This document shows positions 26,952-34,462 of a stretch of DNA of 64,000 nt, piece after piece. Position numbers and translations under genes: made by a program. Every line of letters starts with the position of its first letter. Position 1 is the stretch's first letter. Origin of the DNA: Flavobacteriaceae bacterium PS02334 (GTDB lineage Bacteria; Bacteroidota; Bacteroidia; Flavobacteriales; Flavobacteriaceae); the NCBI GenBank assembly GCA_029959295.1, contig JASCOH010000009.1, forward strand, positions 1 to 64,000, written 5' to 3'. The notes under the pieces were generated by a model. That model was not told the origin of the DNA, made no database searches, and was given only the letters and a program-made list of their open reading frames with translations.

Positions 26952-27032
26952 TATGTCTTTTTTAAATTGAACGATCTCTCGAAACCAATGTTCCTGAACT
27001 TATATTTTTTTCTATTGTTAACTTACCGGTAA

Positions 27033-27815
27033 TTAAACAGCCGGAAATGTACCGCCATCAACAAGCATATTGGCTCCCGTAATGTAACTCGCACCATCCG
27101 ACACCAGGAAAGCTACCATATTCGCAATTTCTTCAGGCTCTGCCAAGCGGTTCATCGGCACGCCGCCAAGCCCATCCATAATCTGCTGTCCGGCTTCCGC
27201 TACGGTTTTGCCAATCGACTGCGCATAGCCTTCCAGAAATGTTTCCATAGCCGTAGTCCTTACCATTCCAGGGGAAACGGTATTTACGCGAATACCGTTT
27301 TTGGCGACTTCGTTGGCAAGGGTCTTACTGTAAGCGTTTAAAGCCGATTTCATTACTCCGTAAGAGAAATTGGACTGGTACAAGGGTATCTTGCCGTTCA
27401 GTGAGGAAATATGGACCACCACTCCCGAGTTCTTTTCCATCATCTTCGGAACCACAGCCTTGTCAAGTCTGATGGAAGCCAAAAGATTGAGTTCGATATC
27501 CCTGTTCCAGTCGTCGCCGCTGAGCATCTGGAAGCCTCCTGCCGGAGAGGAAGTACCTCCCACATTATTGATCAGGATATCTAACGTTCCGTATTTTTCG
27601 ATGATTTTTCCTGTCAGCTCAGTTATAGCGCTACTGTCGGTCATGTCTGCCGCTATAAAATGATGTCCGCTTTCTTCTTGGGATGGTTTTCGGGCCGTTA
27701 CCACAACTGTTGCCCCATTGGATGCCAACTTATCTGCAATGGCTTTTCCAATACCTTTTGTTCCGCCGGTAACCAAGGCTATCTTGCCCGATAATTCATT
27801 GTTTGATTTTTCCAT
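27033..27815 (-). CDS. SDR-family oxidoreductase (operon gene 1)
   Basis: 260 aa, a classical SDR: TGGTKGIG cofactor motif near residue 16, NNVGG, catalytic Ser in HISSLNG, YxxxK as YGVMK, and ANMLVDGG near the C-terminus. It is the first gene of the operon SDR-SDR-saccharopine-dehydrogenase-like-NTF2 (27815 to 24652). A 16-bp perfect palindrome (27832-27847) lies 16 bp before its start codon and matches sites in front of the GyrI-like and tetR genes, so repression by the nearby TetR is likely. Paralogous to the next gene. Confidence 0.88.
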   Translation of the reverse strand: MEKSNNELSGKIALVTGGTKGIGKAIADKLASNGATVVVTARKPSQEESGHHFIAADMTDSSAITELTGKIIEKYGTLDILINNVGGTSSPAGGFQMLSGDDWNRDIELNLLASIRLDKAVVPKMMEKNSGVVVHISSLNGKIPLYQSNFSYGVMKSALNAYSKTLANEVAKNGIRVNTVSPGMVRTTAMETFLEGYAQSIGKTVAEAGQQIMDGLGGVPMNRLAEPEEIANMVAFLVSDGASYITGANMLVDGGTFPAV

Positions 27816-27831
27816 TATTGATTGTAATTAT

Positions 27832-27847
27832 TGAAACATTTGTTTCA
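27832..27847 (-). promoter_or_regulatory. TetR operator 1 (upstream of the SDR operon)
   Basis: TGAAACATTTGTTTCA, a perfect palindrome with a TT centre. It matches 15 of 16 bases of the site at 28494 and shares its outer bases with the one at 29132. Confidence 0.7.
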
Positions 27848-27864
27848 GATTTATTTAAAAAAAT

Positions 27865-28479
27865 TCAGTCTTGTTTTATCACCGGGTCACGCAGGATGGT
27901 CTGCAGATGCGCCTGGCTTTGTCCCAATTCAAAATGGGTCAGGTGGATTTCGTGGTGCATACCGGATTTCTTAAATCCATTCTCCGTAGCGAATTCTTGC
28001 AGCAAGGGTAGCGTTTCCAATTCTCCTGCGAAAGGACCTTTGTGCAAGAGCTGCACACAGGTCCCCGCCGTGTATGTGAAATGTTCAAAACCCATCGCAG
28101 ATCTATCAGGCCGCTGCAAGGCAATCTGTCCAATAGCCTCACTCGTGATAAACTCAGGAATTCTGATGGCAATGCGATACTGGAGTAGCGCCAGATCAAC
28201 TGTGGTGTAGAAATTTCCGATGTCCACATAGCCAACCTTATCCTCATCAAACCAGTAGAATATTTCCACAACATCGCTTGAAAATGCAAGATCCGTTCCA
28301 GCATAATTGCTTTCCAATTCGGCTGCAAATTCCTTTATCGCTTTTTTCTTCTCGTAGAAAACAGCAGTTCCAGGGCTTCCTTTTCCCAAAATGGAAACGT
28401 AGCTTGCTTTCCCAATCGCTACCACCTCTGGCTGCTGCTTTGCCGTATAGTAGTTTTTGTATTCCTTAAGTATGTTCAT
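27865..28479 (-). CDS. GyrI-like small-molecule-binding domain protein
   Basis: 204 aa. The pattern resembles the GyrI-like/SOUL-type ligand-binding fold: VVAIGKASYVSILGKGSPGTAVFYEKKKAI in the first half, and HHEIHLTHFELGQSQAHLQTILRDPV at the C-terminus, a characteristic GyrI-like ending. Such proteins bind hydrophobic drugs or metabolites and often accompany regulators. It sits between the SDR operon and tetR on the same strand with its own copy of the palindrome at 28494-28509, so it appears to be a separately started member of the same regulon. Confidence 0.7.
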   Translation of the reverse strand: MNILKEYKNYYTAKQQPEVVAIGKASYVSILGKGSPGTAVFYEKKKAIKEFAAELESNYAGTDLAFSSDVVEIFYWFDEDKVGYVDIGNFYTTVDLALLQYRIAIRIPEFITSEAIGQIALQRPDRSAMGFEHFTYTAGTCVQLLHKGPFAGELETLPLLQEFATENGFKKSGMHHEIHLTHFELGQSQAHLQTILRDPVIKQD

Positions 28480-28493
28480 TTTATAAATAATTT

Positions 28494-28509
28494 TAAAACA
28501 TTTGTTTCA
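28494..28509 (-). promoter_or_regulatory. TetR operator 2 (upstream of the GyrI-like gene)
   Basis: TAAAACATTTGTTTCA; 15 of 16 bases equal operator 1. The bases after it (GATTTA) are also the same in both sites, which suggests a duplicated promoter region. Confidence 0.65.
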
Positions 28510-28525
28510 GATTTAGCCAAAAAAA

Positions 28526-29104
28526 TTATTGTTTGATTTGTTTGATCAGGAATGTTGCCATATTCTTGATGCGATTTTTATCCTTGTGGATGATAAAAAA
28601 TTCGTGCCAGCCACTAAAGTGATTGATGATATAGTCCGTCAGCATAGCTGCATCCTGGGTTACTGTTATTTCTCCTTTCTGGATCGCTTTTTCTACCAAA
28701 CTGCTCAAAAGGTCATAGGTAAAATCATTATCGGCTTTAATGATTTTTTGCACCTTTTCATCGGTAGCAGCTACCTCAAAAGTAGTCTTGATGGCCAAAC
28801 AGCTATTGGGTTCGTTCGTAATGACATAAACCGACGATAGTATAAATTTTTCAATTGCCTTTATTGGAGATTTGATAGGCTCCAGCTGCTTTAGGGCATC
28901 CTTCATTCTCGTCTCGGTATAATGCTTTATACTGCGGATAAAAAGTTCATGCTTGTCGCCGATGGTGTTGTAAAGACTGCTGCTATTGATACCCATGGCC
29001 TCGGTGAGGTCCCGCATCGTGGCGCCATTATAGCCTTTCCTCCAAAAGACATCCATTGCCTTGGAAACCGCTGCCTGTTCGTCAAATTCAACACTTCTTG
29101 CCAT
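28526..29104 (-). CDS. TetR/AcrR-family repressor
   Basis: 192 aa from the ATG at 29104 (an in-frame start at 29143 is possible but would lie inside the operator). N-terminal TetR helix-turn-helix: QAAVSKAMDVFWRKGYNGATMRDLTEAMGINSSSLYNTIGDKHELF. The C-terminal helical ligand-binding domain (IEKFILSSVYV..., NSCLAIKTTFEV) is unassigned. An operator-like palindrome overlaps its own promoter and two related palindromes precede the GyrI-like gene and the SDR operon, so it is likely an autoregulated repressor whose ligand is probably the substrate of those enzymes. Confidence 0.9.
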   Translation of the reverse strand: MARSVEFDEQAAVSKAMDVFWRKGYNGATMRDLTEAMGINSSSLYNTIGDKHELFIRSIKHYTETRMKDALKQLEPIKSPIKAIEKFILSSVYVITNEPNSCLAIKTTFEVAATDEKVQKIIKADNDFTYDLLSSLVEKAIQKGEITVTQDAAMLTDYIINHFSGWHEFFIIHKDKNRIKNMATFLIKQIKQ

Positions 29105-29113
29105 AATTCTTTG

Positions 29114-29147
29114 CAAAGATATAAAAATATCTGAAACAATCATTTCA
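29114..29147 (-). promoter_or_regulatory. tetR promoter with overlapping operator 3
   Basis: On the minus strand, an exact -7 box TATCTTTG (29114-29121) lies 10 bp from the start codon. The palindrome TGAAACAATCATTTCA (29132-29147) covers the position of the -33 TTG (29137-29139). Repression by blocking the -33 element is the simplest reading. Confidence 0.65.
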
Positions 29148-29180
29148 GAATTATTTAATTTGGTATATTTTTACGAATAT

Positions 29181-29540
29181 CTACCTTCCCGTAATCTCAT
29201 GGCGATGCGTTGTGCCCCAGTCGGCAAGTGCTTTAATTACCGGTTCCAGTGTGTGTCCGTACGCTGTCAGCTCATAGGATACCGTGATTGGCTTCGTAGC
29301 ATTTACGGTTCTGGTAATAAGCCCGTTAATCTCCAAATCCTGAAGTTCCTTCGAGAGCATCTTTGCTCCAAGTCCATCAATTTGCCGCTGCAGATCAGTG
29401 AAATTCTTCCTGCCGTAAAGCAATACGCTCACCACCTTGATTTTCCATTTTCCGCTTATCAGGTCAAGTGTGTCCTGAATGGCAAAAAGTATTTTGGAGC
29501 AATCTTCTTTTTCATCAATCAGCTGTTTAATTTTTTCCAT
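29181..29540 (-). CDS. HxlR-family winged-helix regulator
   Basis: 119 aa, a complete HxlR-type wHTH: LDLISGKWKIKVVSVLLYGRKNFTDLQRQIDGLGAKMLSKELQDLEINGLI, then the wing TRTVNATKPITVSYELTAYG. One cysteine (CSKIL, about residue 14) is at the N-terminal position where HxlR/YodB-type sensors often carry their reactive thiol. It is divergent from the SDR gene at 29651, and two palindromes in the 110-bp gap are its likely operators. It may sense electrophiles such as quinones or aldehydes, by analogy with the family. Confidence 0.9.
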   Translation of the reverse strand: MEKIKQLIDEKEDCSKILFAIQDTLDLISGKWKIKVVSVLLYGRKNFTDLQRQIDGLGAKMLSKELQDLEINGLITRTVNATKPITVSYELTAYGHTLEPVIKALADWGTTHRHEITGR

Positions 29541-29565
29541 TTTATTTTATTACAGGGAAAGATAC

Positions 29566-29604
29566 TTTACTTGAGTAAACCCATATCAAAAGTAAAGTTA
29601 CTTT
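29566..29604. promoter_or_regulatory. Two HxlR operator candidates
   Basis: Two palindromes lie between hxlR and its divergent SDR: TTTACTTGAGTAAA (29566-29579) and AAAGTAAAGTTACTTT (29589-29604). The first lies near a minus-strand -7-like TATCTTTC, the second just upstream of the plus-strand -7 box at 29609. Both share the half-site AAGTAAA/TTTACTT. Confidence 0.6.
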
Positions 29605-29608
29605 AATT

Positions 29609-29616
29609 TAGATTTG
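29609..29616 (+). promoter_or_regulatory. -7 box of the divergent SDR gene
   Basis: TAGATTTG, exact match to TAnnTTTG, 34 bp before the start codon at 29651. The palindrome at 29589-29604 occupies the -33 region. Confidence 0.6.
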
Positions 29617-29650
29617 TACCATAATCAAATCAATATAAAAATTACATCAG

Positions 29651-30403
29651 ATGAAATTAAAAGATAAAGTAGCTATAGTAACAGGTGCTTCAAAAGGCAT
29701 CGGTGCAGGCATTGCGAAAGCGTTGGGAGCTGCTGGAGCTGCTGTAGTGGTCAATTATGCCTCGGGAGAGAATGATGCCAAGCAGGTTGTCAGCGAAATA
29801 CAATCAAATGGAGGAAAAGCTACGTCCATCCAAGCTGATATGAGCAAATCAGCTGATGTCAAACGCTTGTTTGATACAGCAAAATCGGAATTCGGAACAA
29901 TTGACATTCTGGTAAACAATGCTGGCCTGGCCATATTCGAAATGATAGAAGATTTGACAGAGGATGCCTTCCATAAGCAATTCGACCTAAATGTACTGGG
30001 ATACCTTTTGGCAACGCAGCAGGCTGTCAAACATATGGGTAACGGGGGCGGAAGCATTATCAATATCAGTTCTATCCTAAGCACTGATCCGTACCTTGCA
30101 TCGAGCGTCTATGCGGCAACCAAAGGTGCAGTAGATACCATCACGCTTGCATTGGCAAGAGAGCTTGGTCCGAAGAGCATCAGGGTAAATGCCATCCTTC
30201 CGGGACATACGAACACACCTGCAACAGCAGGAAATTTTGATGGGGAGTTTGGCGAGAAGCTGCTTGCGGGAACTCCGCTTGGTAGGTTCGGTGAGCCGGC
30301 GGATATCGCACCGCTTGCGGTATTCCTTGCTTCGGAAGATGCCCATTGGATAACGGGCGAATCCATAAGGGCTTCTGGAGGTGTCAGGGGTGTTGGCTAT
30401 TGA
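29651..30403 (+). CDS. SDR-family oxidoreductase (HxlR-linked)
   Basis: 250 aa, a classical SDR: cofactor motif TGASKGIGAG (about 12-21), NNAG, catalytic Ser in INISSIL, YxxxK as YAATK, and a typical C-terminus ITGESIRASGG. The gene is divergent from hxlR and has its own -7 box with the palindrome covering the -33 region. Induction by the HxlR ligand is likely. It ends at a strong bidirectional terminator shared with the AraC gene. Confidence 0.9.
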   Translation: MKLKDKVAIVTGASKGIGAGIAKALGAAGAAVVVNYASGENDAKQVVSEIQSNGGKATSIQADMSKSADVKRLFDTAKSEFGTIDILVNNAGLAIFEMIEDLTEDAFHKQFDLNVLGYLLATQQAVKHMGNGGGSIINISSILSTDPYLASSVYAATKGAVDTITLALARELGPKSIRVNAILPGHTNTPATAGNFDGEFGEKLLAGTPLGRFGEPADIAPLAVFLASEDAHWITGESIRASGGVRGVGY

Positions 30404-30419
30404 GCTAAGATGTTTATGC

Positions 30420-30457
30420 AAAGGTCGAAATAGGAACAATACCCTATTTCGACCTTT
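30420..30457. terminator. Bidirectional intrinsic terminator
   Basis: A 15-bp perfect stem, AAAGGTCGAAATAGG (30420-30434) paired with 30443-30457, loop of 8 nt, followed by ATTTTTAG. It lies between convergent SDR and AraC genes. Confidence 0.9.
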
Positions 30458-30498
30458 ATTTTTAGAAAGAACTCTATGAGAGGTCACCTAATTTCCGG

Positions 30499-31410
30499 TT
30501 AATTCAGCAAACTCTTTTTGAAGGCTGAAGGAGAAAGGGAAGTTTTGCTTTTAAAGAGCTTATTAAAGGATTGCGGATGTTCAAAACCTAGATGATAGGC
30601 GATTTCAGCAATGGTCAGTTCATCTTTTGCAAGATATTCTTTTGCCTTTTCTATGACTTTTTCGTGGATGAACTGCTGGGCATTCAATCCGACAAGATTT
30701 CGCAGCAGGTCACTTAGGTACCTTGGCGTCACATTCAGGTTTTCTGCCGCGGCGTTCACGGCAGGAAGTCCTTTGACTAATGAGCTGTCTTCATTAAAAT
30801 AGTCTTCCAATTGCTGTTCCAGCCTGGCAAGCAGGTCATTGTTAACAGCCTTTCTGGTGATAAACTGCCGGTCATAAAAGCGGTTCGCATAATTGAGCAG
30901 TACCTCGATTTGCGAAATGATTACATCCTGGCTGAATTTATCAATACGCTCGCTCAGTTCATCTTGAATAAATCTGTAAATACTCAGGATGGTCGCCTTT
31001 TCCTTTTCGGAAAGATATAGCGCCTCGGCTGCCGAATAGCTGAAAAAGCCATACTGCCTGATAACAGAATTTAACGGATACGTCCTCAGGTAATCCGGGT
31101 GGATATGCAGCGTCATACCACTATAGTTCGCTTCCTCGTCCTGCATTTTCAAAAGCTGTCCAGGGGCGATGAACGACATTCCGCCTTCTTCAAAATCGTA
31201 ATATCCCTGGCCGTACTTCAATTTTCCCGAAAAACTGGTCTTAAAAGAGATCTTGTAGAAGTCCATAATAATGCCCTGTTCGAAATTTTTGGGGTCAAAC
31301 CTTGCATCCCCATAATTCATAATGCTGATCAGCGGATGTGACGGAGCCGGCTGTCCCATTGCCTTATGCAGTTGGGATAGGGAATTGAATATGACCGGAT
31401 TTTTTTTCAT
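30499..31410 (-). CDS. AraC-family regulator, group A copy 1
   Basis: 303 aa. The N-terminal cupin-like ligand domain begins LSQLHKAMGQPAPSHPLIS, and the C-terminal two-helix AraC domain has LTIAEIAYHLGFEHPQSFNKLFKSKTSLSPSAFKKSL. Three paralogs with the same layout lie at 40332, 42141 and 48750 (shared: LHKxxGxPxPxHPLI, FSQDVxISQ, NRFYxRQFITRK). It is encoded downstream of the SDR gene 31484-32290, whose promoter carries the tandem operator at 32316-32379; it probably activates that promoter. It also has a -7 box of its own just before its start. Confidence 0.9.
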   Translation of the reverse strand: MKKNPVIFNSLSQLHKAMGQPAPSHPLISIMNYGDARFDPKNFEQGIIMDFYKISFKTSFSGKLKYGQGYYDFEEGGMSFIAPGQLLKMQDEEANYSGMTLHIHPDYLRTYPLNSVIRQYGFFSYSAAEALYLSEKEKATILSIYRFIQDELSERIDKFSQDVIISQIEVLLNYANRFYDRQFITRKAVNNDLLARLEQQLEDYFNEDSSLVKGLPAVNAAAENLNVTPRYLSDLLRNLVGLNAQQFIHEKVIEKAKEYLAKDELTIAEIAYHLGFEHPQSFNKLFKSKTSLSPSAFKKSLLN

Positions 31411-31414
31411 AGTA

Positions 31415-31422
31415 CAAATTTA
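31415..31422 (-). promoter_or_regulatory. -7 box of AraC copy 1 with very short leader
   Basis: TAAATTTG on the minus strand, an exact TAnnTTTG match, only 4 bp from the ATG at 31410. A transcript starting a few bases after it would be leaderless or nearly so. Confidence 0.45.
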
Positions 31423-31437
31423 GGCAATTCATTAGAA

Positions 31438-31474
31438 GCCATTCCTATCTCAACCCATAATAGACAGGAATGGC
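31438..31474 (-). terminator. Hairpin between SDR and AraC copy 1
   Basis: GCCATTCCT (31438-31446) pairs with AGGAATGGC (31466-31474), extended by three more pairs after one mismatch. It lies in the gap between the SDR stop and the AraC start. There is no U-run, so it may be a processing or partial termination site. Confidence 0.4.
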
Positions 31475-31483
31475 CATTATGGT

Positions 31484-32290
31484 TTAAAATATAAACTTGG
31501 AGCGCATTTTTTCGACTTGCCCTTCTGGCGTCAGTTCAAGGCGTTCCTTGTATAAACTGACAGCATCATTTCCTGCTATATACCTTAGCTGATCCTTGTT
31601 ATCAGTGGCTGCATCATAAATAATCTGAGCCACGTCTTCTGCTCTTGTATAATTGGCAAGCTGCTCCTCGCTATAGCCTTCGCTAACCTTAGCCACCAGT
31701 TGAGCATACGCTTCATGCATTCCTCCCTGCAAAGACCTTCCTGCAAAGTCGGTCTGCATACCACCTGGAGCCACTACTTTCACTCTAATTCCGAATTGTG
31801 CCAATTCATAGGCCAGACCTTCTGAAAAACCATCAACAGCAAATTTCGCCGCATTATAAATGGAGCAGGTTGGATATCCAAGCAGGCCAAAAGTACTGGT
31901 AATATTGATGAAAGTACCGCTTTTTCTTTCCCTAAAATAGGGAACAAACGCCTTTGTCACATGAATAACGCCGAACAGATTGGTCTGCACCTGCATTTGG
32001 ATCTGCTCATCTGTCAGGACTTCCAGAGGGCCGATCAGACCGTAGCCGGCATTGTTCAGGACTACATCAACAGCATGGGACTTCAAAACTTCTGAGATTG
32101 TATGCTTAATCTTTTCCTGATCGGTAACATCCAGCTGCACCATGGTTACATTTGGAAGTTCCTTCAATTCGCTTTCTTTTTCAGGATGGCGCATCGTTGC
32201 GATTACCTTCCAGCCATTTGCCTGAAATAATTTGGCTGTTGCCTTGCCCAGCCCCGAAGAGGCTCCGGTAATGAAAATTGTCTTTTGCAT
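31484..32290 (-). CDS. SDR-family oxidoreductase, AraC module 1
   Basis: 268 aa, a classical SDR: TGASSGLGKATAKLF cofactor motif (residues 7-21), NNAGYG, catalytic Ser in INITSTFG, YxxxK as YNAAK, long C-terminal part with ADDVAQIIYDAATDNKDQLRYIAGNDA, typical of the oxidoreductase subgroup near 270 aa. The gene heads the module operator-SDR-AraC. Its promoter has no T at the first -7 position and two 12-bp repeats upstream, so it probably depends on the AraC activator. Confidence 0.9.
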   Translation of the reverse strand: MQKTIFITGASSGLGKATAKLFQANGWKVIATMRHPEKESELKELPNVTMVQLDVTDQEKIKHTISEVLKSHAVDVVLNNAGYGLIGPLEVLTDEQIQMQVQTNLFGVIHVTKAFVPYFRERKSGTFINITSTFGLLGYPTCSIYNAAKFAVDGFSEGLAYELAQFGIRVKVVAPGGMQTDFAGRSLQGGMHEAYAQLVAKVSEGYSEEQLANYTRAEDVAQIIYDAATDNKDQLRYIAGNDAVSLYKERLELTPEGQVEKMRSKFIF

Positions 32291-32315
32291 AATTTGTTTG
32301 TTTAAGTTAACTATG

Positions 32316-32379
32316 CAAAGGTGGGCATTACGAAAAGCCTAAAATTAATCTAAAATGAGATATTGTAAGCCGAAATGAC
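32316..32379 (-). promoter_or_regulatory. Tandem AraC operator and -7 box of SDR module 1
   Basis: In gene direction: distal GTCATTTCGGCT (32368-32379), proximal CTCATTTTAGAT (32348-32359), 24-bp gap, -7 box CACCTTTG (32316-32323). The repeat period is 20 bp; the other group-A sites have 21. Confidence 0.65.
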
Positions 32380-32479
32380 ATTGGCATACTTTATTTGGAA
32401 GTCGCAAGCTATCCCAAAGAGTACATCCTTTTTGCACCCCATTGTAAAATAGCCCACTTTAGTCCCGTTTATTGTTGGT

Positions 32480-32965
32480 TTATACAGCCTTGTTAATGCT
32501 TCGTTGTTTTCTGAATTGCAGAACAGAACCTATAATAAATAGCATTAACAATAAAAATAGTGTTTTAGCAATTAACGGGTCGGCTGGGCCAGCGGCCAAA
32601 GGATGTCCAATAGGGACACGGGTAAAAGTTTCATTAACGGTGGGAACCCACGATAGGAAAAAGCTAAATGAAAGTAGAAAATTTTCAAAATACCTACTTC
32701 TTTTGTTCTCTTGTTTTTTAGCATGAAGGTAATACGCAACCGTTACTAACACCACTATAAAAATTGCAAAAATATGCCCAGGATTAAAGCCGTGCTTCAA
32801 AAGGCCCAATGATGTGAGTGATGTAAAGATGGTAAAGTAAAAATAGGTTTTGCCGGTTTTGCCTGCCAAATTTATTTTGCCATATCTTATGTATGAAATG
32901 ATGGCTGCAACAATAGCAATAACGCCGATTACAGTATGAAAAATCCCTAAAATTGATAGTCCCAT
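32480..32965 (-). CDS. Small integral membrane protein
   Basis: 161 aa with four predicted transmembrane helices: about 5-25 (ILGIFHTVIGVIAIVAAIISY), 41-60 (YFYFTIFTSLTSLGLL), 66-84 (GHIFAIFIVVLVTVAYYL) and 130-150 (LFLLLMLFIIGSVLQF). A fifth, weaker segment lies around 95-110. I do not recognise the family with confidence. It lies downstream of a promoter with the second type of AraC repeat (32992-33058), so it is probably a target of AraC-2 encoded just upstream on the same strand. Confidence 0.65.
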   Translation of the reverse strand: MGLSILGIFHTVIGVIAIVAAIISYIRYGKINLAGKTGKTYFYFTIFTSLTSLGLLKHGFNPGHIFAIFIVVLVTVAYYLHAKKQENKRSRYFENFLLSFSFFLSWVPTVNETFTRVPIGHPLAAGPADPLIAKTLFLLLMLFIIGSVLQFRKQRSINKAV

Positions 32966-32991
32966 AATTTTTGATTTAAATTTTTATGGTA

Positions 32992-33058
32992 CAAAATTGC
33001 AATAAATGGAAGGGATATATTTTGTGGATTAGTTCAATTATTTGGCAATTTGGTTCAG
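32992..33058 (-). promoter_or_regulatory. Group-B AraC operator 1
   Basis: On the plus strand GTTCA occurs at 33032-33036 and again 21 bp later at 33053-33057, within AGTTCAATTATT and TTTGGTTCAG. In gene direction a -7-like CAATTTTG lies at 32992-32999, 26 bp from the half-site. The site overlaps sequence between the membrane gene and AraC-2. Confidence 0.55.
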
Positions 33059-33086
33059 CCGATAATTGGAAGGCGAGACACTATAT

Positions 33087-33890
33087 TTATCGTGAAAGCT
33101 TTTTGGTAAAATTTGCCAGATCTTTAAATCCGCAATCAAAAGCAATATCTGAAATACGTTCATTGGAAGCCAAAAGCAATTCTGCACCTCTTTCCAGCCT
33201 TTTGGTTTTAATATAATTGGCGGGTGAATTATCATACAACTTTTTAAATTCCCTTTTAAACGAAGAGACGCTCAGATTGGTTCTGTCTGCCAGTTCTTCT
33301 ATATTAATATGTGCAAACAGATTGGCTTCTATAATCTGCTTGAACGTATAGTTTAGGGGTGAAAAAAGCTGGGATAATATCACCTGTATCGTTTCAAAAT
33401 CTTGTGTCTGTGATAATAAGAGTATGATTTCCTTTAACTTTAAAACCAAAATTTCATCATTTACCAACGCAGGATTTTCAAAATAAAAAAGAAGGCCTTC
33501 AATGTATTTGTGAATTAAAAAGTCATTATTAATGGCTTTCCTTGATTGATTGGTTACTTGGTTAACAGATCTAAATATGATTGGAATTTCTTTGTCGTAG
33601 ACTCTTTTCAATATATCTGGATGAAAGGTAACAATTACAATTTCGCCATCTCTATTTGAATTGGTATCTTGTATTTGCCTACCAGAATTTAGACAGTTGA
33701 GCAACAAAGCATGATGGGTTGGGATTTTCAAGCGGTCGTATTTTTCCTGAAATTCCATCTCCCCTTTCAACATATATAAGAAACAGGCCTGTTCTGCCAT
33801 AGGGAAAGCATATTCTAAAGGTGGTTTTAAATCCACTTTTTGAATGAAAGTTTTACCGAACAAATCTATTTTTTTATAGTCATTAACCAT
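33087..33890 (-). CDS. AraC-family regulator, group B
   Basis: 267 aa. The N-terminal half is a small beta-barrel domain unlike the group-A paralogs (FLYMLKGEMEFQEKYDRLKIPTHHALLLNCLNSG); the C-terminus has the AraC domain (HINIEELADRTNLSVSSFKREFKKLYDNSPANYIKTKRLERGAELLLASNERISDIAFDCGFKDLANFTKKLSR). Two promoters nearby carry its likely recognition repeat (GTTCA half-sites 21 bp apart): those of the membrane protein at 32480 and of the decayed osmC gene at 33965-34426. It would activate both. Confidence 0.88.
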   Translation of the reverse strand: MVNDYKKIDLFGKTFIQKVDLKPPLEYAFPMAEQACFLYMLKGEMEFQEKYDRLKIPTHHALLLNCLNSGRQIQDTNSNRDGEIVIVTFHPDILKRVYDKEIPIIFRSVNQVTNQSRKAINNDFLIHKYIEGLLFYFENPALVNDEILVLKLKEIILLLSQTQDFETIQVILSQLFSPLNYTFKQIIEANLFAHINIEELADRTNLSVSSFKREFKKLYDNSPANYIKTKRLERGAELLLASNERISDIAFDCGFKDLANFTKKLSR

Positions 33891-33964
33891 CCAGATGCAC
33901 TGTTACATTGTGTTATTTGAATCAATGCCAAATAAAAAACACGCTCATTCAATAACAGTGCAAT

Positions 33965-34426
33965 TTAAGCAAAATAATTAACAAGAATGTGATGACTCTT
34001 TACCACAAAATCCATTTTAGATAAAAGAAGGAATTCTGAACTGACAGGTATATTCAGTACTTTAGAGATTAGGAAATTCTGCTCCGCCTCTCTAGTGATA
34101 GATTCAAAATCTTCTGCACTAATATTCGATATCTCTCCTGTGATCGAAAGGTGTACGGAAGTGATACCAAAGCCTCCCAGCGATACAGCGGCTTCGATAG
34201 TAAGAAGTTGGAATGAAGCCTTTTCCGTCACGGCATAAATAACTGCGATCGTAAAACAGCCAGCATGTGCCTGCCAGCAATTCTTGCGGATTGGTACCTT
34301 ATTCTTCCCCTGTACAACGGGTTTTGAAACTGTAATTGGTTTTGTTTAAAATTTCACTTCGTGTATTCAGATCGCCTTTGCCTTCTTTTGCGGCTCCTCC
34401 CTATTCGCTTCTACTATATGATTCAT
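33965..34426 (-). pseudogene. osmC-like: Decayed OsmC-family peroxiredoxin-like gene
   Basis: The reading frame from ATG 34426 is MNHIVEANREEPQKKAKA, then a shift to DLNTRSEILNKTNYSFKTRCTGEE, a TAA, GTNPQELLAG, another shift to HAGCFTIAVIYAVTEKASF, and an intact tail to 33965. GTNPxELL and the HAGCF cysteine are OsmC hallmarks. At least two frameshifts and one stop are needed, so it is a dead gene of about 154 codons. OsmC proteins reduce organic hydroperoxides. A group-B AraC operator still precedes it (34463-34528). Confidence 0.75.
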
Positions 34427-34462
34427 TTTTAACTTTTTATGTGATTGTCCATATTGACGGTA

